Shown: piece by piece, positions 1 through 15,400 of the stretch | Layout of the letters: every line of letters starts with the position of its first letter | How positions within the stretch are numbered: position 1 is the first letter of the stretch | Assembly: GCA_036435485.1 (NCBI GenBank) | Contig: CM071595.1 | Span: forward strand, 2,542,001 to 2,606,000 | Length of the DNA stretch: 64,000 nucleotides | Direction: 5' to 3' | Source of the DNA: Saposhnikovia divaricata | Lineage: Eukaryota > Streptophyta > Magnoliopsida > Apiales > Apiaceae | Program-made: the position numbers and the translations under genes | The notes under the pieces: generated by a model | Told to the model about the DNA's origin: nothing | The model's database searches: none | The model's input: only the letters and a program-made list of their open reading frames with translations

Positions 1-3000
1 ATATCCCGTGTACTAACCACTTTGAGGATTATCCGAAAACCGAGTTTCGTTCATATCAGCTCCGATTCAGGTCTGAATTGCGTCAAATAAAATTTCGTTG
101 AATTCCAATAACCCATAGGAACAAAATATTTAAAAATATCCACAAAATGGTCCGACCCGATTTTTAACAATATCCCGTGTACTAACCCCTTTGAGGATTA
201 TCCAAAAACCGAGTTTTGACTATATAAGCTCCGATACAGGTCTGAATTGTGTCAAATAAAATTTCGTTGAATTCCAATAAGCCATAGGAACAAAATATTT
301 AAAAATATCAACAAAATGGTCCGACCCGATTTTTAACAATATCCCGTGTACTAACCCCTTTGAGGATTATCCAAAAACCGAGTTTTGACTATATCAGCTC
401 CGATTCAGGTCTGAATTGCGTCAAATAAAATTTCGTTGAATTCCAATAACCCATAGGAACAAAATATTTAAAAATATCCACAAAATGGTCCGACTCGATT
501 TTTAACAATATCCCGTGTACTAACCCCTTTGAGGATTATCCAAAAACCGAGTTTTGACTATATCAGCTCCGATTCAGGTCTGAATTGCGTCAAATAAAAT
601 TTCGTTGAATTCCAATAACCCATAGGAACAAAATATGTAAAAATATCCTTAAAATGGTCCGACTCGATTTTTAACAATATCCCGTGTACTAACCACTTTG
701 AGGATTATCCGAAAACCGAGTTTCGTTCATATGAGCTCCGATTCAGGTCTGAATTGCGTCAAATAAAATTTCGTTGAATTCCAATAACCCATAGAAACAA
801 AATATTTAAAAATATCCACAAAATGGTCCGACCCGATTTTTAACAATATCCCGTGTACTAACCACTTTGAGGATTATCCGAAAACCGAGTTTCGTTCATA
901 TCAGCTCCGATTCAGGTCTGAATTGCGTCAAATAAAATTTCGTTGAATTCCAATAACCCATAGGAACAAAATATTTAAAAATATCCACAAAATGGTCCGA
1001 CACGATTTTTAACAATATCCCGTGTACTAACCCCTTTGAGGATTATCCAAAAACCGAGTTTTGACTATATCAGCTCCGATTCAGGTCTGAATTGCGTCAA
1101 ATAAAATTTCGTTGAATTCCAATAACCCATAGGAACAAAATATGTAAAAATATCCTTAAAATGGTCCGACTCGATTTTTAACAATATCCCGTGTACTAAC
1201 CACTTTGAGGATTATCCGAAAACCGAGTTTCGTTCATATCAGCTCCGATTCAGGTCTGAATTGCGTCAAATAAAATTTCGTTGAATTCCAATAACCCATA
1301 GGAACAAAATATTTAAAAATATCCACAAAATGGTTCGACCCGATTTTTAACAATATCCCGTGTACTAACCCCTTTGAGGATTATCCAAAAACCAAGTTTT
1401 GACTATATAAGCTCCGATACAGGTCTGAATTGTGTCAAATAAAATTTCGTTGAATTCCAATAAGCCATAGGAACAAAATATTTAAAAATATCAACAAAAT
1501 GGTCCGACCCGATTTTTAACAATATCCCGTGTACTAACCCCTTTGAGGATTATCCAAAAACCGAGTTTTGACTATAACAGCTCCGATTCAGGTCTGAATT
1601 GCGTCAAATAAAATTTCGTTGAATTCCAATAACCCATAGGAACAAAATATGTAAAAATATCCTTAAAATGGTCCGACTCGATTTTTAACAATATCCCGTG
1701 TACTAACCACTTTGAGGATTATCCGAAAACCGAGTTTCGTTCATATCAGCTCCGATTCAGGTCTGAATTGCGTCAAATAAAATTTCGTTGAATTCCAATA
1801 ACCCATAGGAACAAAATATTTAAAAATATCCACAAAATGGTCCGACCCGATTTTTAACAATATCCCGTGTACTAACCCCTTTGAGGATTATCCAAAAACC
1901 GAGTTTTGACTATATAAGCTCCGATACAGGTCTGAATTGTGTCAAATAAAATTTCGTTGAATTCCAATAAGCCATAGGAACAAAATATTTAAAAATATCA
2001 ACAAAATGGTCCGACCCGATTTTTAACAATATCCCGTGTACTAACCCCTTTGAGGATTATCCAAAAACCGAGTTTTGACTATATCAGCTCCGATTCAGGT
2101 CTGAATTGCGTCAAATAAAATTTCGTTGAATTCCAATAACCCATAGGAACAAAATATTTAAAAATATCCACAAAATGGTCCGACTCGATTTTTAACAATA
2201 TCCCGTGTACTAACCCCTTTGAGGATTATCCAAAAACCGAGTTTTGACTATATCAGCTCCGATTCAGGTCTGAATTGCGTCAAATAAAATTTCGTTGAAT
2301 TCCAATAACCCATAGGAACAAAATATGTAAAAATATCCTTAAAATGGTCCGACTCGATTTTTAACAATATCCCGTGTACTAACCACTTTGAGGATTATCC
2401 GAAAACCGAGTTTCGTTCATATGAGCTCCGATTTAGGTCTGAATTGCGTCAAATAAAATTTCGTTGAATTCCAATAACCCATAGAAACAAAATATTTAAA
2501 AATATCCACAAAATGGTCCGACCCGATTTTTAACAATATCCCGTGTACTAACCACTTTGAGGATTATCCGAAAACCGAGTTTCGTTCATATCAGCTCCGA
2601 TTCAGGTCTGAATTGCGTCAAATAAAATTTCGTTGAATTCCAATAACCCATAGGAACAAAATATTTAAAAATATCCACAAAATGGTCCGACACGATTTTT
2701 AACAATATCCCGTGTACTAACCACTTTGAGGATTATCCGAAAACCGAGTTTCGTTCATATCAGCTCCGATTCAGGTCTGAATTGCGTCAAATAAAATTTC
2801 GTTGAATTCCAATAACCCATAGGAACAAAATATTTAAAAATATCCACAAAATGGTCCGACCCGATTTTTAACAATATCCCGTGTACTAACCCCTTTGAGG
2901 ATTATCCAAAAACCGAGTTTTGACTATATAAGCTCCGATACAGGTCTGAATTGTGTCAAATAAAATTTCGTTGAATTCCAATAAGCCATAGGAACAAAAT

Positions 3001-4900
3001 ATTTAAAAATATCCACAAAATGGTCCGTCCCGATTTTTAACAATATCCCGTGTACTAACCCCTTTGAGAATTTTCCGAAAACCGAGTTTCGATCATATCA
3101 GCTCCGATTCCGGTCTGAATTGCGTCAAATAAAATTTCGTTGAATTCCAATAACCCATAGGAACAAAATATTTAAAAATATCCACAAAATGGTCCGACTC
3201 GATTTTTAACAATATCCCGTGTACTAACCCCTTTGAGGATTATCCAAAAACCGAGTTTTGACTATATCAGCTCCGATTCAGGTCTGAATTGCGTCAAATA
3301 AAATTTCGTTGAATTCCAATAACCCATAGGAACAAAATATGTAAAAATATCCTTAAAATGGTCCGACTCGATTTTTAACAATATCCCGTGTACTAACCAC
3401 TTTGAGGATTATCCGAAAACCGAGTTTCGTTCATATGAGCTCCGATTCAGGTCTGAATTGCGTCAAATAAAATTTCGTTGAATTCCAATAACCCATAGAA
3501 ACAAAATATTTAAAAATATCCACAAAATGGTCCGACCCGATTTTTAACAATATCCCGTGTACTAACCACTTTGAGGATTATCCGAAAACCGAGTTTCGTT
3601 CATATCAGCTCCGATTCAGGTCTGAATTGCGTCAAATAAAATTTCGTTGAATTCCAATAACCCATAGGAACAAAATATTTAAAAATATCCACAAAATGGT
3701 CCGACACGATTTTTAACAATATCCCGTGTACTAACCCCTTTGAGGATTATCCAAAAACCGAGTTTTGACTATATCAGCTCCGATTCAGGTCTGAATTGCG
3801 TCAAATAAAATTTCGTTGAATTCCAATAACCCATAGGAACAAAATATGTAAAAATATCCTTAAAATGGTCCGACTCGATTTTTAACAATATCCCGTGTAC
3901 TAACCACTTTGAGGATTATCCGAAAACCGAGTTTCGTTCATATCAGCTCCGATTCAGGTCTGAATTGCGTCAAATAAAATTTCGTTGAATTCCAATAACC
4001 CATAGGAACAAAATATTTAAAAATATCCACAAAATGGTTCGACCCGATTTTTAACAATATCCCGTGTACTAACCCCTTTGAGGATTATCCAAAAACCAAG
4101 TTTTGACTATATAAGCTCCGATACAGGTCTGAATTGTGTCAAATAAAATTTCGTTGAATTCCAATAAGCCATAGGAACAAAATATTTAAAAATATCAACA
4201 AAATGGTCCGACCCGATTTTTAACAATATCCCGTGTACTAACCCCTTTGAGGATTATCCAAAAACCGAGTTTTGACTATAACAGCTCCGATTCAGGTCTG
4301 AATTGCGTCAAATAAAATTTCGTTGAATTCCAATAACCCATAGGAACAAAATATGTAAAAATATCCTTAAAATGGTCCGACTCGATTTTTAACAATATCC
4401 CGTGTACTAACCACTTTGAGGATTATCCGAAAACCGAGTTTCGTTCATATCAGCTCCGATTCAGGTCTGAATTGCGTCAAATAAAATTTCGTTGAATTCC
4501 AATAACCCATAGGAACAAAATATTTAAAAATATCCACAAAATGGTCCGACCCGATTTTTAACAATATCCCGTGTACTAACCCCTTTGAGGATTATCCAAA
4601 AACCGAGTTTTGACTATATAAGCTCCGATACAGGTCTGAATTGTGTCAAATAAAATTTCGTTGAATTCCAATAAGCCATAGGAACAAAATATTTAAAAAT
4701 ATCAACAAAATGGTCCGACCCGATTTTTAACAATATCCCGTGTACTAACCCCTTTGAGGATTATCCAAAAACCGAGTTTTGACTATATCAGCTCCGATTC
4801 AGGTCTGAATTGCGTCAAATAAAATTTCGTTGAATTCCAATAACCCATAGGAACAAAATATGTAAAAATATCCTTAAAATGGTCCGACTCGATTTTTAAC
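1..4900. repeat. HOR domain I: 10-mer (1690 bp) and 16-mer (2704 bp) modules
   Basis: The B-type variant CATATGAGCTCC is spaced 1690, 1014 and 2028 bp apart (starts near 730, 2420, 3434, 5462), all whole multiples of 169. GACACGATT recurs at 1690 and 1014 bp. Private variants ACCAAGTTTT (~1392, 4096), GGTTCGACC (~1334, 4038) and CTATAACAGC (~1573, 4277) are each 2704 bp apart, which is 16 monomers. Bases 1..~2200 therefore match 2705..~4900, apart from one exchanged monomer at ~3043, which is C type in the second copy. C-type monomers first appear there. Confidence 0.8.
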
Positions 4901-7900
4901 AATATCCCGTGTACTAACCACTTTGAGGATTATCCGAAAACCGAGTTTCGTTCATATCAGCTCCGATTCAGGTCTGAATTGCGTCAAATAAAATTTAGTT
5001 GAATTCCAATAACCCATAGGAACAAAATATGTAAAAATATCCACAAAATGGTCCGTCCCGATTTTTAACAATATCCCGTGTACTAACCCCTTTGAGAATT
5101 TTCCGAAAACCGAGTTTCGATCATATCAGCTCCGATTCCGGTCTGAATTGCGTCAAATAAAATTTCGTTGAATTCCAATAACCCATAGGAACAAAATATT
5201 TAAAAATATCCACAAAATGGTCCGACTCGATTTTTAACAATATCCCGTGTACTAACCCCTTTGAGGATTATCCAAAAACCGAGTTTTGACTATATCAGCT
5301 CCGATTCAGGTCTGAATTGCGTCAAATAAAATTTCGTTGAATTCCAATAACCCATAGGAACAAAATATGTAAAAATATCCTTAAAATGGTCCGACTCGAT
5401 TTTTAACAATATCCCGTGTACTAACCACTTTGAGGATTATCCGAAAACCGAGTTTCGTTCATATGAGCTCCGATTCAGGTCTGAATTGCGTCAAATAAAA
5501 TTTCGTTGAATTCCAATAACCCATAGAAACAAAATATTTAAAAATATCCACAAAATGGTCCGACCCGATTTTTAACAATATCCCGTGTACTAACCCCTTT
5601 GAGAATTTTCCGAAAACCGAGTTTCGATCATATCAGCTCCGATTCCGGTCTGAATTGCGTCAAATAAAATTTCGTTGAATTCCAATAACCCATAGGAACA
5701 AAATATTTAAAAATATCCACAAAATGGTCCGACTCGATTTTTAACAATATCCCGTGTACTAACCCCTTTGAGGATTATCCAAAAACCGAGTTTTGACTAT
5801 ATTAGCTCCGATACAGGTCTGAATTGTGTCAAATAAAATTTCGTTGAATTCCAATAAGCCATAGGAACAAATTATTTAAAAATATCAACAAAATGGTCCG
5901 ACCCGATTTTTAACAATATCCCGTGTACTAACCCCTTTGAGGATTATCCAAAAACCGAGTTTTGACTATATCAGCTCCGATTCAGGTCTGAATTGCGTCA
6001 AATAAAATTTCGTTGAATTCCAATAACCCATAGGAACAAAATATGTAAAAATATCCACAAAATGGTCCGACCCGATTTTTAACAATATCTCGTGTACTAA
6101 CCCCTTTGAGAATTTTCCGAAAACCGAGTTTCGATCATATCAGCTCCGATTCCGGTCTGAATTGCGTCAAATAAAATTTCGTTGAATTCAAATAACCCAT
6201 AGGAACAAAATATTTAAAAATATCCACAAAATGGTCCGACTCGATTTTTAACAATATCCCGTGTACTAACCCCTTTGAGAATTATCCAAAAACCGAGTTT
6301 TGACTATATAAGCTCCGATACAGGTCTGAATTGTGTCAAATAAAATTTCGTTGAATTCCAATAAGCCATAGGAACAAAATATTTAAAAATATCAACAAAA
6401 TGGTCCGACCCGATTTTTAACAATATCCCGTGTACTAACCCCTTTGAGGATTATCCAAAAACCGAGTTTTGACTATATCAGCTCCGATTCAGGTCTGAAT
6501 TGCGTCAAATAAAATTTCGTTGAATTCCAATAACCCATAGGAACAAAATATGTAAAAATATCTTTAAAATGGTCCGACTCGATTTTTAACAATATCCCGT
6601 GTACTAACCACTTTGAGGATTATCCGAAAACCGAGTTTCGTTCATATCAGCTCCGATTCCGGTCTGAATTGCGTCAAATAAAATTTCGTTGAATTCCAAT
6701 AACCCATAGGAACAAAATATTTAAAAATATCAACAAAATGGTCCGACCCGATTTTTAACAATATCCCGTGTACTAACCCCTTTGAGGACAATCCAAAAAC
6801 CGAGTTTTGACTATATCAGCTCCGATTCAGGTCTGAATTGCGTCAAATAAAATTTCGTTGAATTCCAATAACCCATAGGAACAAAATATGTAAAAATATC
6901 CTTAAAATGGTCCTACTCGATTTTTAACAATATCCCGTGTACTAACCACTTTGAGGATTATCCGAAAACCGAGTTTCGTTCATATCAGCTCTGATTCATG
7001 TCTGAATTGCGTCAAATAAAAATTTAGTTGAATTCCAATAACCCATAGGAACAAAATATGTAAAAATATCCACAAAATGGTCCGACCCGATTTTTAACAA
7101 TATCCCGTGTACTAACCCCTTTGAGAATTTTCCGAAAACCGAGTTTCGATCATATCAGCTCCGATTCCGGTCTGAATTGCGTCAAATAAAATTTCGTTGA
7201 ATTCCAATAACCCATAGGAACAAAATATTTAAAAATATCCACAAAATGGTCCGACTCGATTTTTAACAATATCCCGTGTACTAACCCCTTTGAGGATTAT
7301 CCAAAAACCGAGTTTTGACTATATCAGCTCCGATTCAGGTCTGAATTGCGTCAAATAAAATTTCGTTGAATTCCAATAACCCATAGGACAAAATATGTAA
7401 AAATATCCTTAAAATGGCCCGACTCGATTTTTAACAATATCCCGTGTACTAACCACTTTGAGGATTATCCGAAAACCGAGTTTCGTTCATATCAGCTCCG
7501 ATTCAGGTCCGAATTGCGTCAAATAAAATTTCGTTGAATTCCAATAACCCATAGGAACAAAATATTTAAAAATATCCACAAAATGGTCCGACCCGATTTT
7601 TAACAATATCCCGTGTACTAACCCCTTTGAGGATTATCCGAAAACCGAGTTTCGATCATATCAGCTCCGATTCCGGTCTGAATTGCGTCAAATAAAATTT
7701 CGTTGAATTCCGATAACCCATAGGAACAAAATATTTAAAAATATCCACAAAATGGTCCGACTCGATTTTTAACAATATCCCGTGTACTAACCCCTTTGAG
7801 AATTTTTCGAAAACCGAGTTTCGATCATATCAGCTCCGATACAGGTCTGAATTGTGTCAAATAAAATTTCGTTGAATTCCAATAAACCATAGGAACAAAA

Positions 7901-9000
7901 TATTTAAAAATATCAACAAAATGGTCCGACCCGATTTTTAACAATATCCCGTGTACTAACTTTGAGGATTATCCAAAAACCGAGTTTTGACTATATCAGC
8001 TCCGATTCAGGTCTGAATTGCGTCAAATAAAATTTCGTTGAATTCCAATAACCCATAGGAACAAAATATGTAAAAATATCCTTAAAATGGTCCTACTCGA
8101 TTTTTAACAATATCCCGTGTACTAACCACTTTGAGGATTATCCGAAAACCGAGTTTCGTTCATATCAGCTCTGATTCATGTCTGAATTGCGTCAAATAAA
8201 ATTTAGTTGAATTCCAATAACCCATAGGAACAAAATATGTAAAAATATCCACAAAATGGTCCGACCCGATTTTTAACAATATCCCGTGTACTAACCCCTT
8301 TGAGAATTTTCCGAAAACCGAGTTTCGATCATATCAGCTCCGATTCCGGTCTGAATTGCGTCAAATAAAATTTCGTTGAATTCCAATAACCCATAGGGAC
8401 AAAATATTTAAAAATATCCACAAAATGGTCCGACTCGATTTTTAACAATATCCCGTGTACTAACCCCTTTGAGGATTATCCAAAAACCGAGTTTTGACTA
8501 TATTAGCTCCGATTCAGGTCTGAATTGCGTCAAATAAAATTTCGTTGAATTCCAATAACCCATAGGAACAAAATATGTAAAAATATCCTTAAAATGGTCC
8601 GACTCAATTTTTAACAATATCCCGTGTACTAACCACTTTGAGGATTATCCGAAAACCGAGTTTCGTTCATATCAGCTCCGATTCCGGTCTGAATTGCGTC
8701 AAATAAAATTTCGTTGAATTCCAATAACCCATAGGAACAAAATATTTAAAAATATCAACAAAATGGTCCGACCCGATTTTTAACAATATCCCGTGTACTA
8801 ACCCCTTTGAGGACAATCCAAAAACCGAGTTTTGACTATATCAGCTCCGATTCAGGTCTGAATTGCGTCAAATAAAATTTCGTTGAATTCCAATAACCCA
8901 TAGGAACAAAATATGTAAAAAAATCCTTAAAATGGTCCTACTCGATTTTTAACAATATCCCGTGTACTAACCACTTTGAGGATTATCCGAAAACCGAGTT
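4900..9000. repeat. Transition domain: mixed A, B, C, D monomers
   Basis: Monomers are in irregular order. Several variants that mark the next domains first appear here: the TTAGTTG form of type B (~4990), GAGGACAATCC (~6784), CTCTGATTCATG (~6989), GGTCCTACTCG (~6910) and the one-base-deleted CCCATAGGACAAAA (~7380). The span 7400..7970 closely resembles the HOR at 26450..30150. No gene, and no clear complete HOR unit. Confidence 0.65.
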
Positions 9001-12000
9001 TCATTCATATCAGCTCTGATTCATGTCTGAATTGCGTCAAATAAAATTTAGTTGAATTCCAATAACCCATAGGAACAAAATATGTAAAAATATCCACAAA
9101 ATGGTCCGACCCGATTTTTAACAATATCCCGTGTACTAACCCCTTTGAGAATTTTCCGAAAACCGAGTTTCGATCATATCAGCTCCGATTCCGGTCTGAA
9201 TTGCGTCAAATAAAATTTCGTTGAATTCCAATAACCCATAGGAACAAAATATTTAAAAATATCCACAAAATGGTCCGACTCGATTTTTAACAATATCCCG
9301 TGTACTAACCCCTTTGAGGATTATCCAAAAACCGAGTTTTGACTATATCAGCTCCGATTCAGGTCTGAATTGCGTCAAATAAAATTTCGTTGAATTCCAA
9401 TAACCCATAGGACAAAATATGTAAAAATATCCTTAAAATGGGCCGACTCGATTTTTAACAATATCCCGTGTACTAACCACTTTGAGGATTATCCGAAAAC
9501 CGAGTTTCGTTCATATCAGCTCTGATTCATGTCTGAATTGCGTCAAATAAAATTTAGTTGAATTCCAATAACCCATAGGAACAAAATATGTAAAAATATC
9601 CACAAAATGGTCCGACCCGATTTTTAACAATATCCCGTGTACTAACCCCATTGAGAATTTTCCGAAAACCGAGTTTCGATCATATCAGCTCCGATTCCGG
9701 TCTGAATTGCGTCAAATAAAATTTCGTTGAATTCCAATAACCCATAGGAACAAAATATTTAAAAATATCCACAAAATGGTCCGACTCGATTTTTAACAAT
9801 ATCCCGTGTACTAACCCCTTTGAGGATTATCCAAAAACCGAGTTTTGACTATATCAGCTCCGATTCAGGTCTGAATTGCGTCAAATAAAATTTCGTTGAA
9901 TTCCAATAACCCATAGGACAAAATATGTAAAAATATCCTTAAAATGGGCCGACTCGATTTTTAACAATATCCCGTGTACTAACCACTTTGAGGATTATCC
10001 GAAAACCGAGTTTCGTTCATATCAGCTCTGATTCATGTCTGAATTGCGTCAAATAAAATTTAGTTGAATTCCAATAACCCATAGGAACAAAATATGTAAA
10101 AATATCCACAAAATGGTCCGACCCGATTTTTAACAATATCCCGTGTACTAACCCCTTTGAGAATTTTCCGAAAACCGAGTTTCGATCATATCAGCTCCGA
10201 TTCCGGTCTGAATTGCGTCAAATAAAATTTCGTTGAATTCCAATAACCCATAGGAACAAAATATTTAAAAATATCAACAAAATGGTCCGACCCGATTTTT
10301 AACAATATCCCGTGTACTAACCCCTTTGAGGACAATCCAAAAACCGAGTTTTGACTATATCAGCTCCGATTCAGGTCTGAATTGCGTCAAATAAAATTTC
10401 GTTGAATTCCAATAACCCATAGGAACAAAATATGTAAAAATATCCTTAAAATGGTCCTACTCGATTTTTAACAATATCCCGTGTACTAACCACTTTGAGG
10501 ATTATCCGAAAACCGAGTTTCGTTCATATTAGCTCTGATTCATGTCTGAATTGCGTCAAATAAAATTTAGTTGAATTCCAATAACCCATAGGAACAAAAT
10601 ATGTAAAAATATCCACAAAATGGTCCGACCCGATTTTTAACAATATCTCGTGTACTAACCCCTTTGAGAATTTTCCGAAAACCGAGTTTCGATCATATCA
10701 GCTCCGATTCCGGTCTGAATTGCGTCAAATAAAATTTCGTTGAATTCCAATAACCCATAGGAACAAAATATTTAAAAATATCCACAAAATGGTCCGACTC
10801 GATTTTTAACAATATCCCGTGTACTAACCCCTTTGAGGATTATCCAAAAACCGAGTTTTGACTATATCAGCTCCGATTCAGGTCTGAATTGCGTCAAATA
10901 AAATTTCGTTGAATTCCAATAACCCATAGGACAAAATATGTAAAAATATCCTTAAAATGGGCCGACTCGATTTTTAACAATATCCCGTGTACTAACCACT
11001 TTGAGGATTATCCGAAAACCGAGTTTCGTTCATATCAGCTCTGATTCATGTCTGAATTGCGTCAAATAAAATTTAGTTGAATTCCAATAACCCATAGGAA
11101 CAAAATATGTAAAAAATATCCACAAAATGGTCCGACCCGATTTTTAACAATATCCCGTGTACTAACCCCTTTGAGAATTTTCCGAAAACCGAGTTTCGAT
11201 CATATCAGCTCCGATTCCGGTCTGAATTGCGTCAAATAAAATTTCGTTGAATTCCAATAACCCATAGGAACAAAATATTTAAAAATATCAACAAAATGGT
11301 CCGACCCGATTTTTAACAATATCCCGTGTACTAACCCCTTTGAGGACAATCCAAAAACCGAGTTTTGACTATATCAGCTCCGATCCAGGTCTGAATTGCG
11401 TCAAATAAAATTTCGTTGAATTCCAATAACCCATAGGAACAAAATATGTAAAAATATCCTTAAAATGGTCCTACTCGATTTTTAACAATATCCCGTGTAC
11501 TAACCACTTTGAGGATTATCCGAAAACCGAGTTTCGTTCATATCAGCTCTGATTCATGTCTGAATTGCGTCAAATAAAATTTAGTTGAATTCCAATAACC
11601 CATAGGAACAAAATATGTAAAAATATCCACAAAATGGTCCGACCCGATTTTTAACAATATCCCGTGTACTAACCCCTTTGAGAATTTTCCGAAAACCGAG
11701 TTTCGATCATATCAGCTCCGATTCCGGTCTGAATTGCGTCAAATAAAATTTCGTTGAATTCCAATAACCCATAGGAACAAAATATTTAAAAATATCCACA
11801 AAATGGTCCGACTCGATTTTTAACAATATCCCGTGTACTAACCCCTTTGAGGATTATCCAAAAACCGAGTTTTGACTATATCAGCTCTGATTCAGGTCTG
11901 AATTGCGTCAAATAAAATTTCGTTGAATTCCAATAACCCATAGGACAAAATATGTAAAAATATCCTTAAAATGGGCCGACTCGATTTTTAACAATATCCC

Positions 12001-12499
12001 GTGTACTAACCACTTTGAGGATTATCCGAAAACCGAGTTTCGTTCATATCAGCTCTGATTCATGTCTGAATTGCGTCAAATAAAATTTAGTTGAATTCCA
12101 ATAACCCATAGGAACAAAATATGTAAAAATATCCACAAAATGGTCCGACCCGATTTTTAACAATATCCCGTGTACTAACCCCTTTGAGAATTTTCCGAAA
12201 ACCGAGTTTCGATCATATCAGCTCCGATTCCGGTCTGAATTGCGTCAAATAAAATTTCGTTGAATTCCAATAACCCATAGGAACAAAATATTTAAAAATA
12301 TCAACAAAATGGTCCGACCCGATTTTTAACAATATCCCGTGTACTAACCCCTTTGAGGACAATCCAAAAACCGAGTTTTGACTATATCAGCTCCGATTCA
12401 GGTCTGAATTGCGTCAAATAAAATTTCGTTGAATTCCAATAACCCATAGGAACAAAATATGTAAAAATATCCTTAAAATGGTCCTACTCGATTTTTAAC

Positions 12500-15400
12500 A
12501 ATATCCCGTGTACTAACCACTTTGAGGATTATCCGAAAACCGAGTTTCGTTCATATCAGCTCTGATTCATGTCTGAATTGCGTCAAATAAAATTTAGTTG
12601 AATTCCAATAACCCATAGGAACAAAATATGTAAAAATATCCACAAAATGGTCCGACCCGATTTTTAACAATATCTCGTGTACTAACCCCTTTGAGAATTT
12701 TCCGAAAACCGAGTTTCGATCATATCAGCTCCGATTCCGGTCTGAATTGCGTCAAATAAAATTTCGTTGAATTCCAATAACCCATAGGAACAAAATATTT
12801 AAAAATATCCACAAAATGGTCCGACTCGATTTTTAACAATATCCCGTGTACTAACCCCTTTGAGGATTATCCAAAAACCGAGTTTTGACTATATCAGCTC
12901 CGATTCAGGTCTGAATTGCGTCAAATAAAATTTCGTTGAATTCCAATAACCCATAGGACAAAATATGTAAAAATATCCTTAAAATGGGCCGACTCGATTT
13001 TTAACAATATCCCGTGTACTAACCACTTTGAGGATTATCCGAAAACCGAGTTTCGTTCATATCAGCTCTGATTCATGTCTGAATTGCGTCAAATAAAATT
13101 TAGTTGAATTCCAATAACCCATAGGAACAAAATATGTAAAAATATCCACAAAATGGTCCGACCCGATTTTTAACAATATCTCGTGTACTAACCCCTTTGA
13201 GAATTTTCCGAAAACCGAGTTTCGATCATATCAGCTCCGATTCCGGTCTGAATTGCGTCAAATAAAATTTCGTTGAATTCCAATAACCCATAGGAACAAA
13301 ATATTTAAAAATATCCACAAAATGGTCCGACTCGATTTTTAACAATATCCCGTGTACTAACCCCTTTGAGGATTATCCAAAAACCGAGTTTTGACTATAT
13401 CAGCTCCGATTCAGGTCTGAATTGCGTCAAATAAAATTTCGTTGAATTCCAATAACCCATAGGACAAAATATGTAAAAATATCCTTAAAATGGGCCGACT
13501 CGATTTTTAACAATATCCCGTGTACTAACCACTTTGAGGATTATCCGAAAACCGAGTTTCGTTCATATCAGCTCTGATTCATGTCTGAATTGCGTCAAAT
13601 AAAATTTAGTTGAATTCCAATAACCCATAGGAACAAAATATGTAAAAAATATCCACAAAATGGTCCGACCCGATTTTTAACAATATCCCGTGTACTAACC
13701 CCTTTGAGAATTTTCCGAAAACCGAGTTTCGATCATATCAGCTCCGATTCCGGTCTGAATTGCGTCAAATAAAATTTCGTTGAATTCCAATAACCCATAG
13801 GAACAAAATATTTAAAAATATCAACAAAATGGTCCGACCCGATTTTTAACAATATCCCGTGTACTAACCCCTTTGAGGACAATCCAAAAACCGAGTTTTG
13901 ACTATATCAGCTCCGATCCAGGTCTGAATTGCGTCAAATAAAATTTCGTTGAATTCCAATAACCCATAGGAACAAAATATGTAAAAATATCCTTAAAATG
14001 GTCCTACTCGATTTTTAACAATATCCCGTGTACTAACCACTTTGAGGATTATCCGAAAACCGAGTTTCGTTCATATCAGCTCTGATTCATGTCTGAATTG
14101 CGTCAAATAAAATTTAGTTGAATTCCAATAACCCATAGGAACAAAATATGTAAAAATATCCACAAAATGGTCCGACCCGATTTTTAACAATATCCCGTGT
14201 ACTAACCCCTTTGAGAATTTTCCGAAAACCGAGTTTCGATCATATCAGCTCCGATTCCGGTCTGAATTGCGTCAAATAAAATTTCGTTGAATTCCAATAA
14301 CCCATAGGAACAAAATATTTAAAAATATCCACAAAATGGTCCGACTCGATTTTTAACAATATCCCGTGTACTAACCCCTTTGAGGATTATCCAAAAACCG
14401 AGTTTTGACTATATCAGCTCCGATTCAGGTCTGAATTGCGTCAAATAAAATTTCGTTGAATTCCAATAACCCATAGGACAAAATATGTAAAAATATCCTT
14501 AAAATGGGCCGACTCGATTTTTAACAATATCCCGTGTACTAACCACTTTGAGGATTATCCGAAAACCGAGTTTCGTTCATATCAGCTCTGATTCATGTCT
14601 GAATTGCGTCAAATAAAATTTAGTTGAATTCCAATAACCCATAGGAACAAAATATGTAAAAATATCCACAAAATGGTCCGACCCGATTTTTAACAATATC
14701 CCGTGTACTAACCCCTTTGAGAATTTTCCGAAAACCGAGTTTCGATCATATCAGCTCCGATTCCGGTCTGAATTGCGTCAAATAAAATTTCGTTGAATTC
14801 CAATAACCCATAGGAACAAAATATTTAAAAATATCAACAAAATGGTCCGACCCGATTTTTAACAATATCCCGTGTACTAACCCCTTTGAGGACAATCCAA
14901 AAACCGAGTTTTGACTATATCAGCTCCGATTCAGGTCTGAATTGCGTCAAATAAAATTTCGTTGAATTCCAATAACCCATAGGAACAAAATATGTAAAAA
15001 TATCCTTAAAATGGTCCTACTCGATTTTTAACAATATCCCGTGTACTAACCACTTTGAGGATTATCCGAAAACCGAGTTTCGTTCATATCAGCTCTGATT
15101 CATGTCTGAATTGCGTCAAATAAAATTTAGTTGAATTCCAATAACCCATAGGAACAAAATATGTAAAAATATCCACAAAATGGTCCGACCCGATTTTTAA
15201 CAATATCTCGTGTACTAACCCCTTTGAGAATTTTCCGAAAACCGAGTTTCGATCATATCAGCTCCGATTCCGGTCTGAATTGCGTCAAATAAAATTTCGT
15301 TGAATTCCAATAACCCATAGGAACAAAATATTTAAAAATATCCACAAAATGGTCCGACTCGATTTTTAACAATATCCCGTGTACTAACCCCTTTGAGGAT